Assembly (NCBI GenBank): GCA_942491555.1
Contig: CALOBN010000005.1
Coordinates: 558,001-622,000 of the forward strand
Direction: 5' to 3'
Source of the DNA: Marinihelvus sp942491555
GTDB taxonomy: Bacteria; Pseudomonadota; Gammaproteobacteria; Xanthomonadales; SZUA-36
DNA length: 64,000 bases
Shown here: one piece after another, positions 19,815 to 28,648 of the stretch
How positions within the stretch are numbered: the stretch's first letter is position 1
Layout: every line of letters starts with the position of its first letter
Position numbers and translations under genes: made by a program
The notes under the pieces: generated by a model
What the model saw: only the letters and a program-made list of their open reading frames with translations
What the model was told of the DNA's origin: nothing
The model's database searches: none

Positions 19815-20846
19815 ATGACTGACATTGAGGCGCTTGAAACCGCAGTCCTGGAGCTGGATGCCCAACATCGTTTGAAGCGGATAAATTCTGCCGCGGAAGA
19901 ATGTTTTTCCATGGGTCGCGAGCGCCTTATCGGGCGCGCCCTGTCAGGCATTGAAGGCGTGCCCCCCGCCCTCGAGAGCGCCATTAGCAATACCTTCCTT
20001 GATCACCGCCCGCGACGCCTGCATGACTGCCGGCTGCCCGGTGGACAGTATGACTGCACGATTCATCAGCTGGACGAAGATTGCCTGGTCCTGGAGTTGC
20101 ACAGCCTTGACTGGTATCGGCAACAGCAGCAGATCGAACGACGTGAAGTGCAGACCGGACTGATGAACCTGCTACGCCGCAACCTGGGCCATGAAATCCG
20201 CAATCCGCTGGGCGGTATCCGCGGCGCCGCGCAAATGATGGCCGAGGAGCTGGCCGAGGAAGAGCTGGGTAACCTGGCGCTAATGATCATGCGCGAGGTA
20301 GACCGCATTGATGAGCTAATCAAGAGCTTTTGGCAGCCCACGGCCCACCAGGAACTGTTTGACATCCACCGCTGCGCCCAGGATGCGATTGAATTACTGG
20401 AATCGGAGGTGCCGGGAGTCAGGATTACGAGGGATTATGACCCCAGTATTCCGCCGCTGCTGGGCGACCAGGCAGCACTTCGGCAGTTGTTTATTAACCT
20501 GTTACGCAACGCCGCCCAGAGTGGTGCCAGTGAACTGCGTTTACGCACGCGGGTTGAACACGGTTCTGCCTTGTTGGAGGACGGCCGCGGCACGGTTGTG
20601 CGCGTTGACCTGGAAGATGACGGTGATGGGGTGCCCACCAAGCTCAGGCCGCTGCTGTTCCTGCCGATGGTTACCGGCCGCCGCGCAGGCACGGGCCTGG
20701 GCCTGGCCCTGGTGCAACAGATTGCTGCCGATCATGGCGGCCTGGTTACCTATGAGCCCCTTCCCGAAGGCAGCCGCTTCAGTCTTCATTTGCCATTTTC
20801 CGTGAATGAGGCCGACAGCCATGCAAGCGATGGGCCGGCCAAATGA
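19815..20846 (+). CDS. glnL: Nitrogen regulation sensor histidine kinase NtrB
   Basis: A 343-aa soluble kinase that phosphorylates or dephosphorylates NtrC according to nitrogen status relayed by PII. An N-terminal PAS-like region (1-110) is followed by the dimerisation/phosphoacceptor motif NLGHEIRNPLGGIRG with His126. The N-box is INLLRNAAQSGA, and the G-boxes are DDGDGVP and GTGLGLALVQQI. No membrane segment. Its stop overlaps the ntrC start (ATGA at 20843), indicating coupled translation. Confidence 0.95.
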   Translation: MTDIEALETAVLELDAQHRLKRINSAAEECFSMGRERLIGRALSGIEGVPPALESAISNTFLDHRPRRLHDCRLPGGQYDCTIHQLDEDCLVLELHSLDWYRQQQQIERREVQTGLMNLLRRNLGHEIRNPLGGIRGAAQMMAEELAEEELGNLALMIMREVDRIDELIKSFWQPTAHQELFDIHRCAQDAIELLESEVPGVRITRDYDPSIPPLLGDQAALRQLFINLLRNAAQSGASELRLRTRVEHGSALLEDGRGTVVRVDLEDDGDGVPTKLRPLLFLPMVTGRRAGTGLGLALVQQIAADHGGLVTYEPLPEGSRFSLHLPFSVNEADSHASDGPAK

Positions 20847-22228
20847 CCCAGGCAGCGCGCGCATGGGTGACGGATGATGACGACTCGATTCGTTTCGTGC
20901 TTGAGCGGGCCCTGTCGCGGGCCGGTTACGAGGTGGCCACCTATGCCACCGTGGGTGAACTGCAGCACGCCCTGAGTAAAGACTCACCGGATGTCATTCT
21001 CACCGACATCCGCCTGCCTGACGCGGATGGTCTCACGGTACTGGATACTCTGCGCGCGGAGCAACGCGATATCCCGGTAATTGCCATGACCGGCTTTTCG
21101 GATCTGGATGCGGCCGTCAACGCTTTCCAGCAGGGTGTGTTTGATTACCTTCCAAAGCCTTTTGACCTGGACCAGGTGCTGAGCGTGGTCGCCAGTGCCG
21201 TGGCGGACCGTCCGGTCACTGCCAGCTTTGAGCGCGAGCCCGAGGAGCAGCCGCTGATCGGTGAATCGCCCGCCATGCAGGAGGTTTTTCGCACCATTGG
21301 CAGGCTCTCGCGCTCGACGATCAGCGTGTTAATCACTGGTGAGACCGGTTCAGGCAAAGAGGTCGTTGCACGTGCCCTGCACGAGCACAGCCCACGGGCC
21401 GGCAAGCCTTTTGTAGCGATCAACACGGCCGCCATACCCGGCGAGCTGTTGGAGTCAGAACTGTTCGGGCATGAGCGCGGCGCCTTTACCGGCGCCCATG
21501 CGGCGCGCCCGGGGCGCTTTGAGGAGGCAGCTGGCGGCACCCTGTTTCTGGATGAAATTGGCGACATGCCCCTGCCGTTGCAGACCCGTCTTCTGCGGGT
21601 GCTTGCCGAGGGCGACTACTACCGTGTTGGTGGACGTGACCTGCTGCGCGCTGACGTTCGCGTGGTGGCCGCAACGCACCAGGATCTGAAGGCGCATATC
21701 GCTGCGGGTACCTTTCGCGAAGACCTGTTTCATCGCCTGAACGTCATCAATATTGATTTACCGGCCCTGCGTGACCGCGTGGAGGATATTCCGGCGCTGG
21801 CACGGTCTTTCCTGCGTCAGGCGGCGAAGGAGATGGGACTGGAGGTCAAGCACCTGAGGCCCGATACGCTGCGCGCGCTGGAAGTGCGCAGCTGGCCGGG
21901 CAACGTCCGCGAACTGCAGAATATCTGCCGCCAATTGTGCGTGATGGCACCCGGTGAGCAGATATTTCCTGACGATCTCCCGGGGGAGTTGGGTGGCGCT
22001 GAATCCATGCCCAGCTCGACCGACTGGCGCGAACCTTTACGAATCTGGGCAGCGCAGGCTCTGCAGGAAGGAACTCCGGATCTGTTGCCGGAAACGCGCG
22101 CAGCCATGGAGCAGGTAATGATCGAAGTGGCGCTGGAGCACACCGCGGGCAAGCGCATTGAGGCGGCCCGCTTGTTGGGTGTCGGGCGCAATACGCTGAC
22201 CCGCAAACTCAATGAACAGGACGACTGA
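20843..22228 (+). CDS. glnG: Nitrogen regulation response regulator NtrC
   Basis: A 461-aa sigma-54 activator. The receiver domain (1-120) has phosphoacceptor Asp55 (VILTDIRLPDADG). The AAA+ domain has Walker A GETGSGKE (166-173), GAFTGA (213-218) and GGTLFLDEIGD. A C-terminal Fis-type helix-turn-helix ends the protein (IEAARLLGVGRNTLTRKL). It presumably binds the two GCACCA-type sites upstream of glnA. The first ATG overlaps the ntrB stop. Confidence 0.97.
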   Translation: MTQAARAWVTDDDDSIRFVLERALSRAGYEVATYATVGELQHALSKDSPDVILTDIRLPDADGLTVLDTLRAEQRDIPVIAMTGFSDLDAAVNAFQQGVFDYLPKPFDLDQVLSVVASAVADRPVTASFEREPEEQPLIGESPAMQEVFRTIGRLSRSTISVLITGETGSGKEVVARALHEHSPRAGKPFVAINTAAIPGELLESELFGHERGAFTGAHAARPGRFEEAAGGTLFLDEIGDMPLPLQTRLLRVLAEGDYYRVGGRDLLRADVRVVAATHQDLKAHIAAGTFREDLFHRLNVINIDLPALRDRVEDIPALARSFLRQAAKEMGLEVKHLRPDTLRALEVRSWPGNVRELQNICRQLCVMAPGEQIFPDDLPGELGGAESMPSSTDWREPLRIWAAQALQEGTPDLLPETRAAMEQVMIEVALEHTAGKRIEAARLLGVGRNTLTRKLNEQDD

Positions 22229-22291
22229 AGCGAAGTTTCGGTGTTTCCCGGTACGGGTGGGCTGTGGGTCGATTGCCTGGTTTTGACCTGA

Positions 22292-22717
22292 TCAGCTCTG
22301 GTCAATCAGCTCTTCAATTGCCTCATAGAGCACTTCCTGGCTGTCCTTGAAGGACTTGTACTGCTCTTTATCCAGATAGCGCTTCATGCGTTTCTCCAGA
22401 TCTTCCTGCGAATTTTTCAACTCACGTTTCGCGGCACGTTTTTCACTGCCGTTGAGTGGTTCCTCCCTGGCTGCGCTGTCTTCCAGGTCATAGCGCCGGA
22501 TGATTGCGAGCCGCTCACGAATGCTGCTCTTCAGCGTCATTTCGACCTGCGACCATTGGTAGTCGGTAAGGTCCAGCTCGGTTTTGAGCTCGGCCAGCCG
22601 CTCGTCCACCACTTCGCGCGTTGTCGTGCCGGTAGCGTCGGCACTGTCCTGGGCAGCCAGTGGCGCCGATGCAAGCAAGGCGATCAGCATCAGGGCTAAA
22701 AGAGTTCGTATAACCAT
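22292..22717 (-). CDS. Small secreted helical protein of unknown function
   Basis: The 141-aa product has a clear signal peptide (MVIRTLLALMLIALLASAPLA, cleavage near LAAQ). The mature part is charged and mostly helical, with Glu/Lys-rich stretches such as REEPLNGSEKRAAKRELK and likely coiled coil. The LDLTDYQWSQVE segment is reminiscent of Spy/CpxP-like periplasmic proteins, but I do not see their LTxxQ signatures clearly. AGGAAA lies 6 bases upstream of the ATG. It is convergent with ntrC. Confidence 0.75.
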   Translation of the reverse strand: MVIRTLLALMLIALLASAPLAAQDSADATGTTTREVVDERLAELKTELDLTDYQWSQVEMTLKSSIRERLAIIRRYDLEDSAAREEPLNGSEKRAAKRELKNSQEDLEKRMKRYLDKEQYKSFKDSQEVLYEAIEELIDQS

Positions 22718-22865
22718 GGTTAGTTTCCTGCGGATAGATGGACGCCTGCTTGCGGAGCTTTCAGCGCCAATATATGAATTCTCTTGATGATTGCGCCAAT
22801 ACGCAAGCCGGAAATGCTCAGCGTTTCGACAGGCATGCCAGGTTTACGTTCAACTCAGGCCGCAA

Positions 22866-23327
22866 TTATGCGTCCGGGGCGACGCGTAATTGAAAGGTTA
22901 CCGGACCGTCATTGATCAGGCTGACCTGCATGTGAGCACCGAATTCTCCGCTCGCGCAATGTCCGAGTTCAGCCCGCGCCCCGGCCAGCATATGGTCAAA
23001 CAGCCGCCTGCCGGTCTCCGGTTCGGCCGCGCTGGAAAAGCCCGGACGGTTACCCTTGCTGGTATCGGCGACCAGGGTGAACTGCGAGACCAGCAACAGC
23101 TCACCGCCGGCCTGGCTAAGGTTGAGGTTCATACGACCCTCCTGATCCGGAAAAACGCGATAAGACAACAGTCGCTCCAGCAGCCGGTCAGCCTGTGCGG
23201 TGGTATCGCCACGCTCTACGCCGACCAGCACCATGAGCCCCATGCCGATTGCGCCTGTGACGCGTAATTTACCCGCATCTTCCACAGTGACACTCGCTTC
23301 CGATACTCTTTGCAGCAATGCAATCAT
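22866..23327 (-). CDS. dtd: D-aminoacyl-tRNA deacylase
   Basis: Hydrolyses D-aminoacyl-tRNAs, protecting translation from D-amino acids. The start at ATG 23327 (MIALLQRVSEASVTVED) gives 153 aa, normal for the family; upstream in-frame codons would add an unrelated extension. Catalytic-site motifs SQFTLVADTSKGNRP and INDGPVTFQL (the GP motif) are present. It is divergent from the acyltransferase gene at 23446. Confidence 0.93.
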   Translation of the reverse strand: MIALLQRVSEASVTVEDAGKLRVTGAIGMGLMVLVGVERGDTTAQADRLLERLLSYRVFPDQEGRMNLNLSQAGGELLLVSQFTLVADTSKGNRPGFSSAAEPETGRRLFDHMLAGARAELGHCASGEFGAHMQVSLINDGPVTFQLRVAPDA

Positions 23328-23445
23328 TGAACGCCCAGAATGTGAATGCCCCGGCCGGCGCCAAACCCCTGACCGGCACCGGTAAACGGCATGTGAGTTT
23401 AGCAGCACCGACGCTGGATATGCAGCGTGGGCGGGGCCTTTCGCT

Positions 23446-24318
23446 TTGAACGGTGCCCTGTTTCGCGGCACTGCCCGGGTGTTGGCCCTGTTGCCGCCGC
23501 GGCTGGGCCGGGCCCTGGCAAAGCCCCTGGCCAGCCTGTTGTGGCGGTCCTCCAGCCGCTTCCGCCGGGTTTCCCTGACCAATCTGGCGCTGTGTTATCC
23601 GCACAAAACGGAACATGAACGCGAACAGCTGGCGCGGCGGGCACTGTGGCATTACGCCTGCAGTGCGCTTGAAGTCGGCGTGGCCTGGTACTGGTCAAAG
23701 CCCCGCTTCGACGGACTGTTTGATCAACCGCGCGGCTGGGAACATCTGGAGGCGGCCCTGGCCGAGGGTAACGGCGTGCTGTTTCTGGCACCGCATTTTG
23801 GCGCCTGGGAAATGCTGGGTCTGAGTGTTTCATCGGTCATGGGCGCGACGCTGTACAAGCCGGGGAGTGACCCGGCCGTTGATAAGGTGCTGATCGAACG
23901 TCGCCAGCGCTTTGGTGCCAACCTTGTGCCTGCCGGCAGGCGTGGCCTGAAGAGTCTGATGGATCAGTTGAAAGCCGGCCGGGCGGTGGGTGTATTACCG
24001 GACCAGGAGCCACGTGCCGGCGACGGGCGTTTTGCACCGTTTTATGCAACGCCGGCACTGACCGGCGTGCTCGTATCACGTCTGATTCAGCGAACCGGCG
24101 CCCGCGCCGTGTTTGCAGGGTGTCTGCGTAAACCCGGCGGTCGTTTCGAAGTTTGCATCGTACCGGCCGAGGAGGCGCTGTATTCGGATGATCTGGATAC
24201 GGCACTGGCCGCTCTGAACCGGGGTGTGGAGGCTGTGATTGAACTGGATCCGGCCCAGTATCTGTGGGCCTACAAACGTTTTCGGGCGCGCCCGGACGGG
24301 CAACCAAACCGTTATTAG
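23446..24318 (+). CDS. LpxL/HtrB-family lysophospholipid (lipid A) acyltransferase
   Basis: A 290-aa inner-membrane-associated acyltransferase. The catalytic HX4E motif is HFGAWE (residues about 113-118, within FLAPHFGAWEML), and VGVLPDQEP is the second conserved block. By family it should transfer an acyl chain to lipid A or a related glycolipid; which chain is not determinable. The first usable start codon after the in-frame stop is TTG 23446, with no good Shine-Dalgarno, so the start is uncertain. Confidence 0.85.
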   Translation: MNGALFRGTARVLALLPPRLGRALAKPLASLLWRSSSRFRRVSLTNLALCYPHKTEHEREQLARRALWHYACSALEVGVAWYWSKPRFDGLFDQPRGWEHLEAALAEGNGVLFLAPHFGAWEMLGLSVSSVMGATLYKPGSDPAVDKVLIERRQRFGANLVPAGRRGLKSLMDQLKAGRAVGVLPDQEPRAGDGRFAPFYATPALTGVLVSRLIQRTGARAVFAGCLRKPGGRFEVCIVPAEEALYSDDLDTALAALNRGVEAVIELDPAQYLWAYKRFRARPDGQPNRY

Positions 24319-24336
24319 CTCCGTTCTGCCAGCGCC

Positions 24337-25791
24337 TCAGGCGCGCCAGAAGGCCGGGGTGAGCAATACAATCAGTGTATAAATTTCCAGTCGGCCGGCC
24401 AGCATCGCAAAGCTCAGGATTACCTTGGCAGGATCATTCAGGGTCGCATAGGACTGGCCTACCTGGCCCAGGCCCGGGCCCAGGTTTGTGATGCAAGCCG
24501 CCACGGCGGAAAACGCGGTGACCAGGTCGAGGCCGGTGGCGAGCAGGATCAGGGTCATGAGTACCGTGCTGGCAATAAACAGGAAGAAGAATCCCATCAC
24601 CGCTTCCAGCACATTGGGCGCCGCCGTGCGGCCACCAAATTTGACCGGCAAGACCGCATGCGGATGAATCAGGCGCAGGATTTCCCGAACGGATTGTCGA
24701 TACAGCAACACCACGCGTATGACTTTCATGCCACCGGCGGTGCTCCCTGCGCAGCCGCCGATAAAGGCGAGAAAGATCAGCAAAACGGGAAGAAAGCCCG
24801 GCCACAGGTAAAAACTGGTACTGGTGAAGCCGGTTGTGGTCAGCGCGGATACCACCTGGAATACACCATAGCGCGCCGACTCAAAGGCGCCGTCATAGAT
24901 CCCGGTGAACATCAGAACGGCGGTGGCCAGGATGGAGAAGATCACGATGATCAGTGCATAGGCGCGCAATTCCGAATCCTGAAAATACGGTTGCGCGCTG
25001 GCCTTGCGCCAGGCGCTGAAGTGCAGGGCAAAATTCATGCCCGCCACGAACATGAACACGATCGCAATGATCTCCAGCGTGGGGTTGTCAAAATAGGCCA
25101 GGCTCTGGTCATGGGTCGAGAACCCCCCGATGGCCACCGTGGAGAAGGCATGGCCTATCGCATCAAACATCTTCATGCCGCCGAGCCAGTAGCTGATGGT
25201 GCACAGAATGGTGATGGTCAGGTAGATCAGCCAAAGCGCTTTGGCAGTCTCCGTGATCCTGGGCGTGAGCTTGGTGTCTTTCAGCGGGCCGGGTGTTTCG
25301 GCGCGATACAACTGCATGCCGCCAATGCGCAGCATCGGCAGGATGGCCACCGCCAGTACGATAATGCCCATGCCACCCAGCCACTGTAGCTGCTGACGAT
25401 AAAACAGGATGCCCCGGGGCAGATCGTTAATGCGGGTGATGATCGTGGCGCCGGTGGTGGTCAGGCCGGACATGGATTCGAAGAAGGCATCCACGTAACC
25501 CAGGCGCGGGTCTTCGAGCAGAATGAAAGGCAGCGCGCCGACCAGTGCCAGGGAGAGCCAGCAACAGACCACGATCAGAAACCCGTCGCGCAGCCGCAAG
25601 TCGCGCGAAGCATGTCGAACCGGCAGATAAACCAGTCCGCCGGTGACCAGCAGCACGGCTGCGCTGATCAGAAACATACTCGTAGTGCCATCGCCGTACA
25701 GCGCGCCGACCACCGCCGGCGGCAGCATCATGAGGCTGGACCAGGCGACCAGGGCACCGACAACGCGCTGGATTGAGGCAAATTTCATCAT
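24337..25791 (-). CDS. trkH: Trk system potassium uptake membrane subunit TrkH
   Basis: A 484-aa potassium channel-like transporter with about ten hydrophobic segments. Selectivity-filter-like repeats include SGLTTTGATII, STVAIGGFSTH, ALTTTGFTS and ITNLGPGLG. The start is ATG 25791 (MMKFASIQR), 13 bases after the trkA stop; ATG 25788 is an alternative. It is cotranscribed with trkA, whose product is its cytosolic nucleotide-binding gate. Confidence 0.95.
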   Translation of the reverse strand: MMKFASIQRVVGALVAWSSLMMLPPAVVGALYGDGTTSMFLISAAVLLVTGGLVYLPVRHASRDLRLRDGFLIVVCCWLSLALVGALPFILLEDPRLGYVDAFFESMSGLTTTGATIITRINDLPRGILFYRQQLQWLGGMGIIVLAVAILPMLRIGGMQLYRAETPGPLKDTKLTPRITETAKALWLIYLTITILCTISYWLGGMKMFDAIGHAFSTVAIGGFSTHDQSLAYFDNPTLEIIAIVFMFVAGMNFALHFSAWRKASAQPYFQDSELRAYALIIVIFSILATAVLMFTGIYDGAFESARYGVFQVVSALTTTGFTSTSFYLWPGFLPVLLIFLAFIGGCAGSTAGGMKVIRVVLLYRQSVREILRLIHPHAVLPVKFGGRTAAPNVLEAVMGFFFLFIASTVLMTLILLATGLDLVTAFSAVAACITNLGPGLGQVGQSYATLNDPAKVILSFAMLAGRLEIYTLIVLLTPAFWRA

Positions 25792-25804
25792 TGGACAGGT
25801 CGCT

Positions 25805-27181
25805 TCAGACGAAGGTTGCGCTGACCTGGAATAGCGCTTCCACAGCCGCGATATGGCGCTTATCAGGTACAAACAGGATGACGTGGTCCTGCTCCTGAAT
25901 CACGGTGTCATGGTGCGCCATGATGACTTCTTCACCGCGCACCACCGCACCGATGGAGGCGCCCTCGGGAAGATGCAGGTCTTCCACGGCGCGGCCGACC
26001 ACCTTGGATGAGTGCTTATCGCCCAGGGCGATGGCTTCAATGGCCTCTGCCGCACCGCGCCGCAGTGAATGCACACGCACGATATTGCCCCGTCGAATAT
26101 GGGTCAGCACGTCACTGATCGTTATCTGCTCGGGCGACACGGCAATATCGATCACGCTGGTTTCCACCAGGTCCACATAAGAGGCGCGATTAATAATAGC
26201 CAGCACTTTCCCGGCGCCGAGGCGCTTGGCAAGCATTGAGGACAGGATATTGGCCTCGTCATCATTGGTGAGCACGCAGTACACATCGGTGGTTTCGATG
26301 GCTTCTTCGCGCAGCAGGTTTTCATCTGCGCAATCGCCGACCAGCACGATGGCTTTTTCCAGCTCCTCGGCGATTGCCTCGGCCCGTTCCGGATCGCGTT
26401 CGATCACCTTGACGTGATGGTCCCGCTCCAGGCGCCGGGCAAGGCTGCCGCCGATGTGGCCGCCGCCGGCCAGGATGATGCGCCGGATTGGCCCGTCCAG
26501 CGGCCGCAGCTCTTTCATCATGGTCTGGATGTGTTTGCGCGCCGCCAGGAAGAACACCGTGTCGTTTTCCCGGATAACTGTTTCGCCGTCCGGCTTTACC
26601 AGCTCGCCTTCGCGATAAATCGCTGCGACCCGGGCATCACCGCCATCCGGCAGGTGCTCTTTCAGTGCTTTCAGGCGTTGCCCGACCAGCAAGCCCCCGG
26701 CATCGGCCTGGGTGGCAACCAGCTGCACGCGGCCTTCGGCAAAGTCCAGTACCTGCAGCGCACCGGGATTCTCGATGAGCCGCGTAATGTGCTGGGTAAT
26801 GAGCTGCTCCGGGCTGATCAGAACGTCGATGGGTGAGTGCTCGCGGGCAAACAGCTCCGGGTATTCCGTGTAGGACGAGGAGCGCACGCGTGCCACGCGG
26901 GTTGGCGTGTTAAACAGCGTGTAGGCGACCTGGCAGGCGACCATATTGACCTCGTCGGAGTTGGTTACCGCGATGATCAGATCGGCGTCCTCGATCCCCG
27001 CACGGATCAGGATTTTCGGGTGTGAGGCATGGCCATGAACGCCGCGGATATCCAAAACATCCTGCAGGGATTTGAGGTGGGCCGCATCGGTATCCACCAC
27101 GGTTATATCGTTGTCCTCGCTGGAAAGGCTATGGGCAACGGTAGATCCGACCTGGCCTGCACCTAGCACGACAATCTTCAT
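25805..27181 (-). CDS. trkA: Trk system potassium uptake regulatory protein TrkA
   Basis: A 458-aa cytosolic protein with two RCK units. The Rossmann motifs are GAGQVGSTVA at the N-terminus and GGGHIGGSLARRLE near residue 238. Each is followed by a TrkA_C domain; the second ends near residue 450. It binds NAD(H)/ATP and gates TrkH. It lies between ntrX (16 bases upstream) and trkH, as expected for this conserved cluster. Confidence 0.96.
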   Translation of the reverse strand: MKIVVLGAGQVGSTVAHSLSSEDNDITVVDTDAAHLKSLQDVLDIRGVHGHASHPKILIRAGIEDADLIIAVTNSDEVNMVACQVAYTLFNTPTRVARVRSSSYTEYPELFAREHSPIDVLISPEQLITQHITRLIENPGALQVLDFAEGRVQLVATQADAGGLLVGQRLKALKEHLPDGGDARVAAIYREGELVKPDGETVIRENDTVFFLAARKHIQTMMKELRPLDGPIRRIILAGGGHIGGSLARRLERDHHVKVIERDPERAEAIAEELEKAIVLVGDCADENLLREEAIETTDVYCVLTNDDEANILSSMLAKRLGAGKVLAIINRASYVDLVETSVIDIAVSPEQITISDVLTHIRRGNIVRVHSLRRGAAEAIEAIALGDKHSSKVVGRAVEDLHLPEGASIGAVVRGEEVIMAHHDTVIQEQDHVILFVPDKRHIAAVEALFQVSATFV

Positions 27182-27197
27182 GATTCATTGCTTCCTA

Positions 27198-28556
27198 TCA
27201 CGAATTACGCACAACTTTTTTCGGGTCAATGCCCAGCGAGCGCAATTTGCGGTACAGGTGGGTCCGCTCCATGCCAACCGCGTCTGAAAGTTTGCCGACG
27301 CTGCCGCCGGCCTTGCGCAGCTGGTAAATCAGATAATCCCGTTCGAAGGCCTCCCGGGCCTCGCGCAAGGGCAAGTCAAAGGAGACAGGCCGGGCCGGGC
27401 CACCGGCGCCGCTGATGTCACGCCCGGGCTGGCGCAGCGCATCTTCAACCTCCTGGGCCGTTACTTCGCCATCTGCGCCCAGCACAAGCAGTCGCTTGAC
27501 CAGGTTGATCAGCTCCTGTTCGTTGCCCGGCCAGTCATGGTTACGTAAGCGGTTAAGGGCTGAAATTGAGAAATGCCGGTAGTTCAGGCCCTCGGAGTTG
27601 GACAGGTGGTCGGTGTGGTGCCCGATCAGATCGGTGACGTCCTGCACCCGTTCGCGCAGTGGCGTGATATGCAGCGGCAACACCCCGATGTGCAGGTGTA
27701 AGCCCTTGTCCAGGCAGTCCTGCGCAATTGCAGTTTCGGGATCACAGGAAATGGCTGAGATCACGCGGCAGTTCAGTGACCGCTGCTCATGACTGCCCAC
27801 GGGTGTGTAGCCGCCACTTTCCATGATGGCTGCGAGCAGTGCCTGGGTCTCCAGCGTAATGTCAATGAGTTCAGGGATGAACAGCGTGCCGCCGTCGGCC
27901 TGGGCCAGGGCGCCGGGCTGAGTGTCTGTGCCCAGCAAATAATCCCGCGGCCTGTCGCCGGAGAGCTGAACGCGGTCCAGGACCTTGAAAGGGCCGGTCT
28001 GACCGGACTGCTCATGCAGCCAGGCGGCCAGCGTCTGCTTGCCGCTGCCGGGCTCGCCGGTGATTAATACCGGCGCCTGCGCGCCCGCAGCCTGCTGGGC
28101 CGTGCGTCGCAGCAACTGGCTTTGCGGGCTGCTGCCCTGCGGCGCACTGGCCGCTGGCAAGTGCGCCGCGCTGCTGCTTTCCCTGACATTAGCGGCCAGG
28201 GCGCTGCGCACCGTGGCCAGCAGTTTTGCCAGCGAAAGCGGCTTCTGGACGAAATCAAAGGCGCCGAGGCGGGTCGCCTCAACGGCCGTCTCGAGCGTGC
28301 CATGTCCGGAAATCATCACCACCGGACAGTTCAGACGACCGCTGGCGTTCCATTCCTTGAGCAGGGTGATGCCGTCGATATCCGGCATCCAGATATCGAG
28401 CAATACAAGATCGGGTGCGTTGCTGGAAAATGCGGCTCGCGCAGTCTCGCCATTTTTTGCCGAGACCACTGCATAACCTTCATCCTCAAGAATTTCGCTT
28501 ACCAGGTTGCGAATGTCCTGTTCGTCATCGACTACCAGGATGCTGGCCTGCGACAT
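27198..28556 (-). CDS. ntrX: NtrX-type response regulator with degenerate AAA+ domain
   Basis: A 452-aa partner of NtrY. The receiver domain has phosphoacceptor Asp54 (VLLDIWMPDIDG). The AAA+ region keeps Walker A (GEPGSGKQ, about 167-174). It lacks the sigma-54-contacting GAFTGA loop (the region reads LGTDTQPGALAQADGGTLF), and Walker B is changed from LDE to IPE. A C-terminal Fis-type helix-turn-helix is present (VGKLSDAVGMERTHLYRKL). It therefore probably binds DNA but does not activate sigma-54 by the classical route (inference). AAGGAG lies 9 bases before ATG 28556. Confidence 0.88.
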   Translation of the reverse strand: MSQASILVVDDEQDIRNLVSEILEDEGYAVVSAKNGETARAAFSSNAPDLVLLDIWMPDIDGITLLKEWNASGRLNCPVVMISGHGTLETAVEATRLGAFDFVQKPLSLAKLLATVRSALAANVRESSSAAHLPAASAPQGSSPQSQLLRRTAQQAAGAQAPVLITGEPGSGKQTLAAWLHEQSGQTGPFKVLDRVQLSGDRPRDYLLGTDTQPGALAQADGGTLFIPELIDITLETQALLAAIMESGGYTPVGSHEQRSLNCRVISAISCDPETAIAQDCLDKGLHLHIGVLPLHITPLRERVQDVTDLIGHHTDHLSNSEGLNYRHFSISALNRLRNHDWPGNEQELINLVKRLLVLGADGEVTAQEVEDALRQPGRDISGAGGPARPVSFDLPLREAREAFERDYLIYQLRKAGGSVGKLSDAVGMERTHLYRKLRSLGIDPKKVVRNS

Positions 28557-28648
28557 GGTTGGGTGACTCCTTCCGGATCAGGTCGGCCTGAGGCCGTGTG
28601 TTGTGCGAACGCAACAAAAGGATAGCCCAAAGCGGACGATGCGCATAG

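Noticed and set aside
22284..22305. Inverted repeat TTGACC...GGTCAA as an ntrC terminator
   Set aside because: The stem is short, overlaps the stop of the convergent gene and has no T-run; too weak to annotate.
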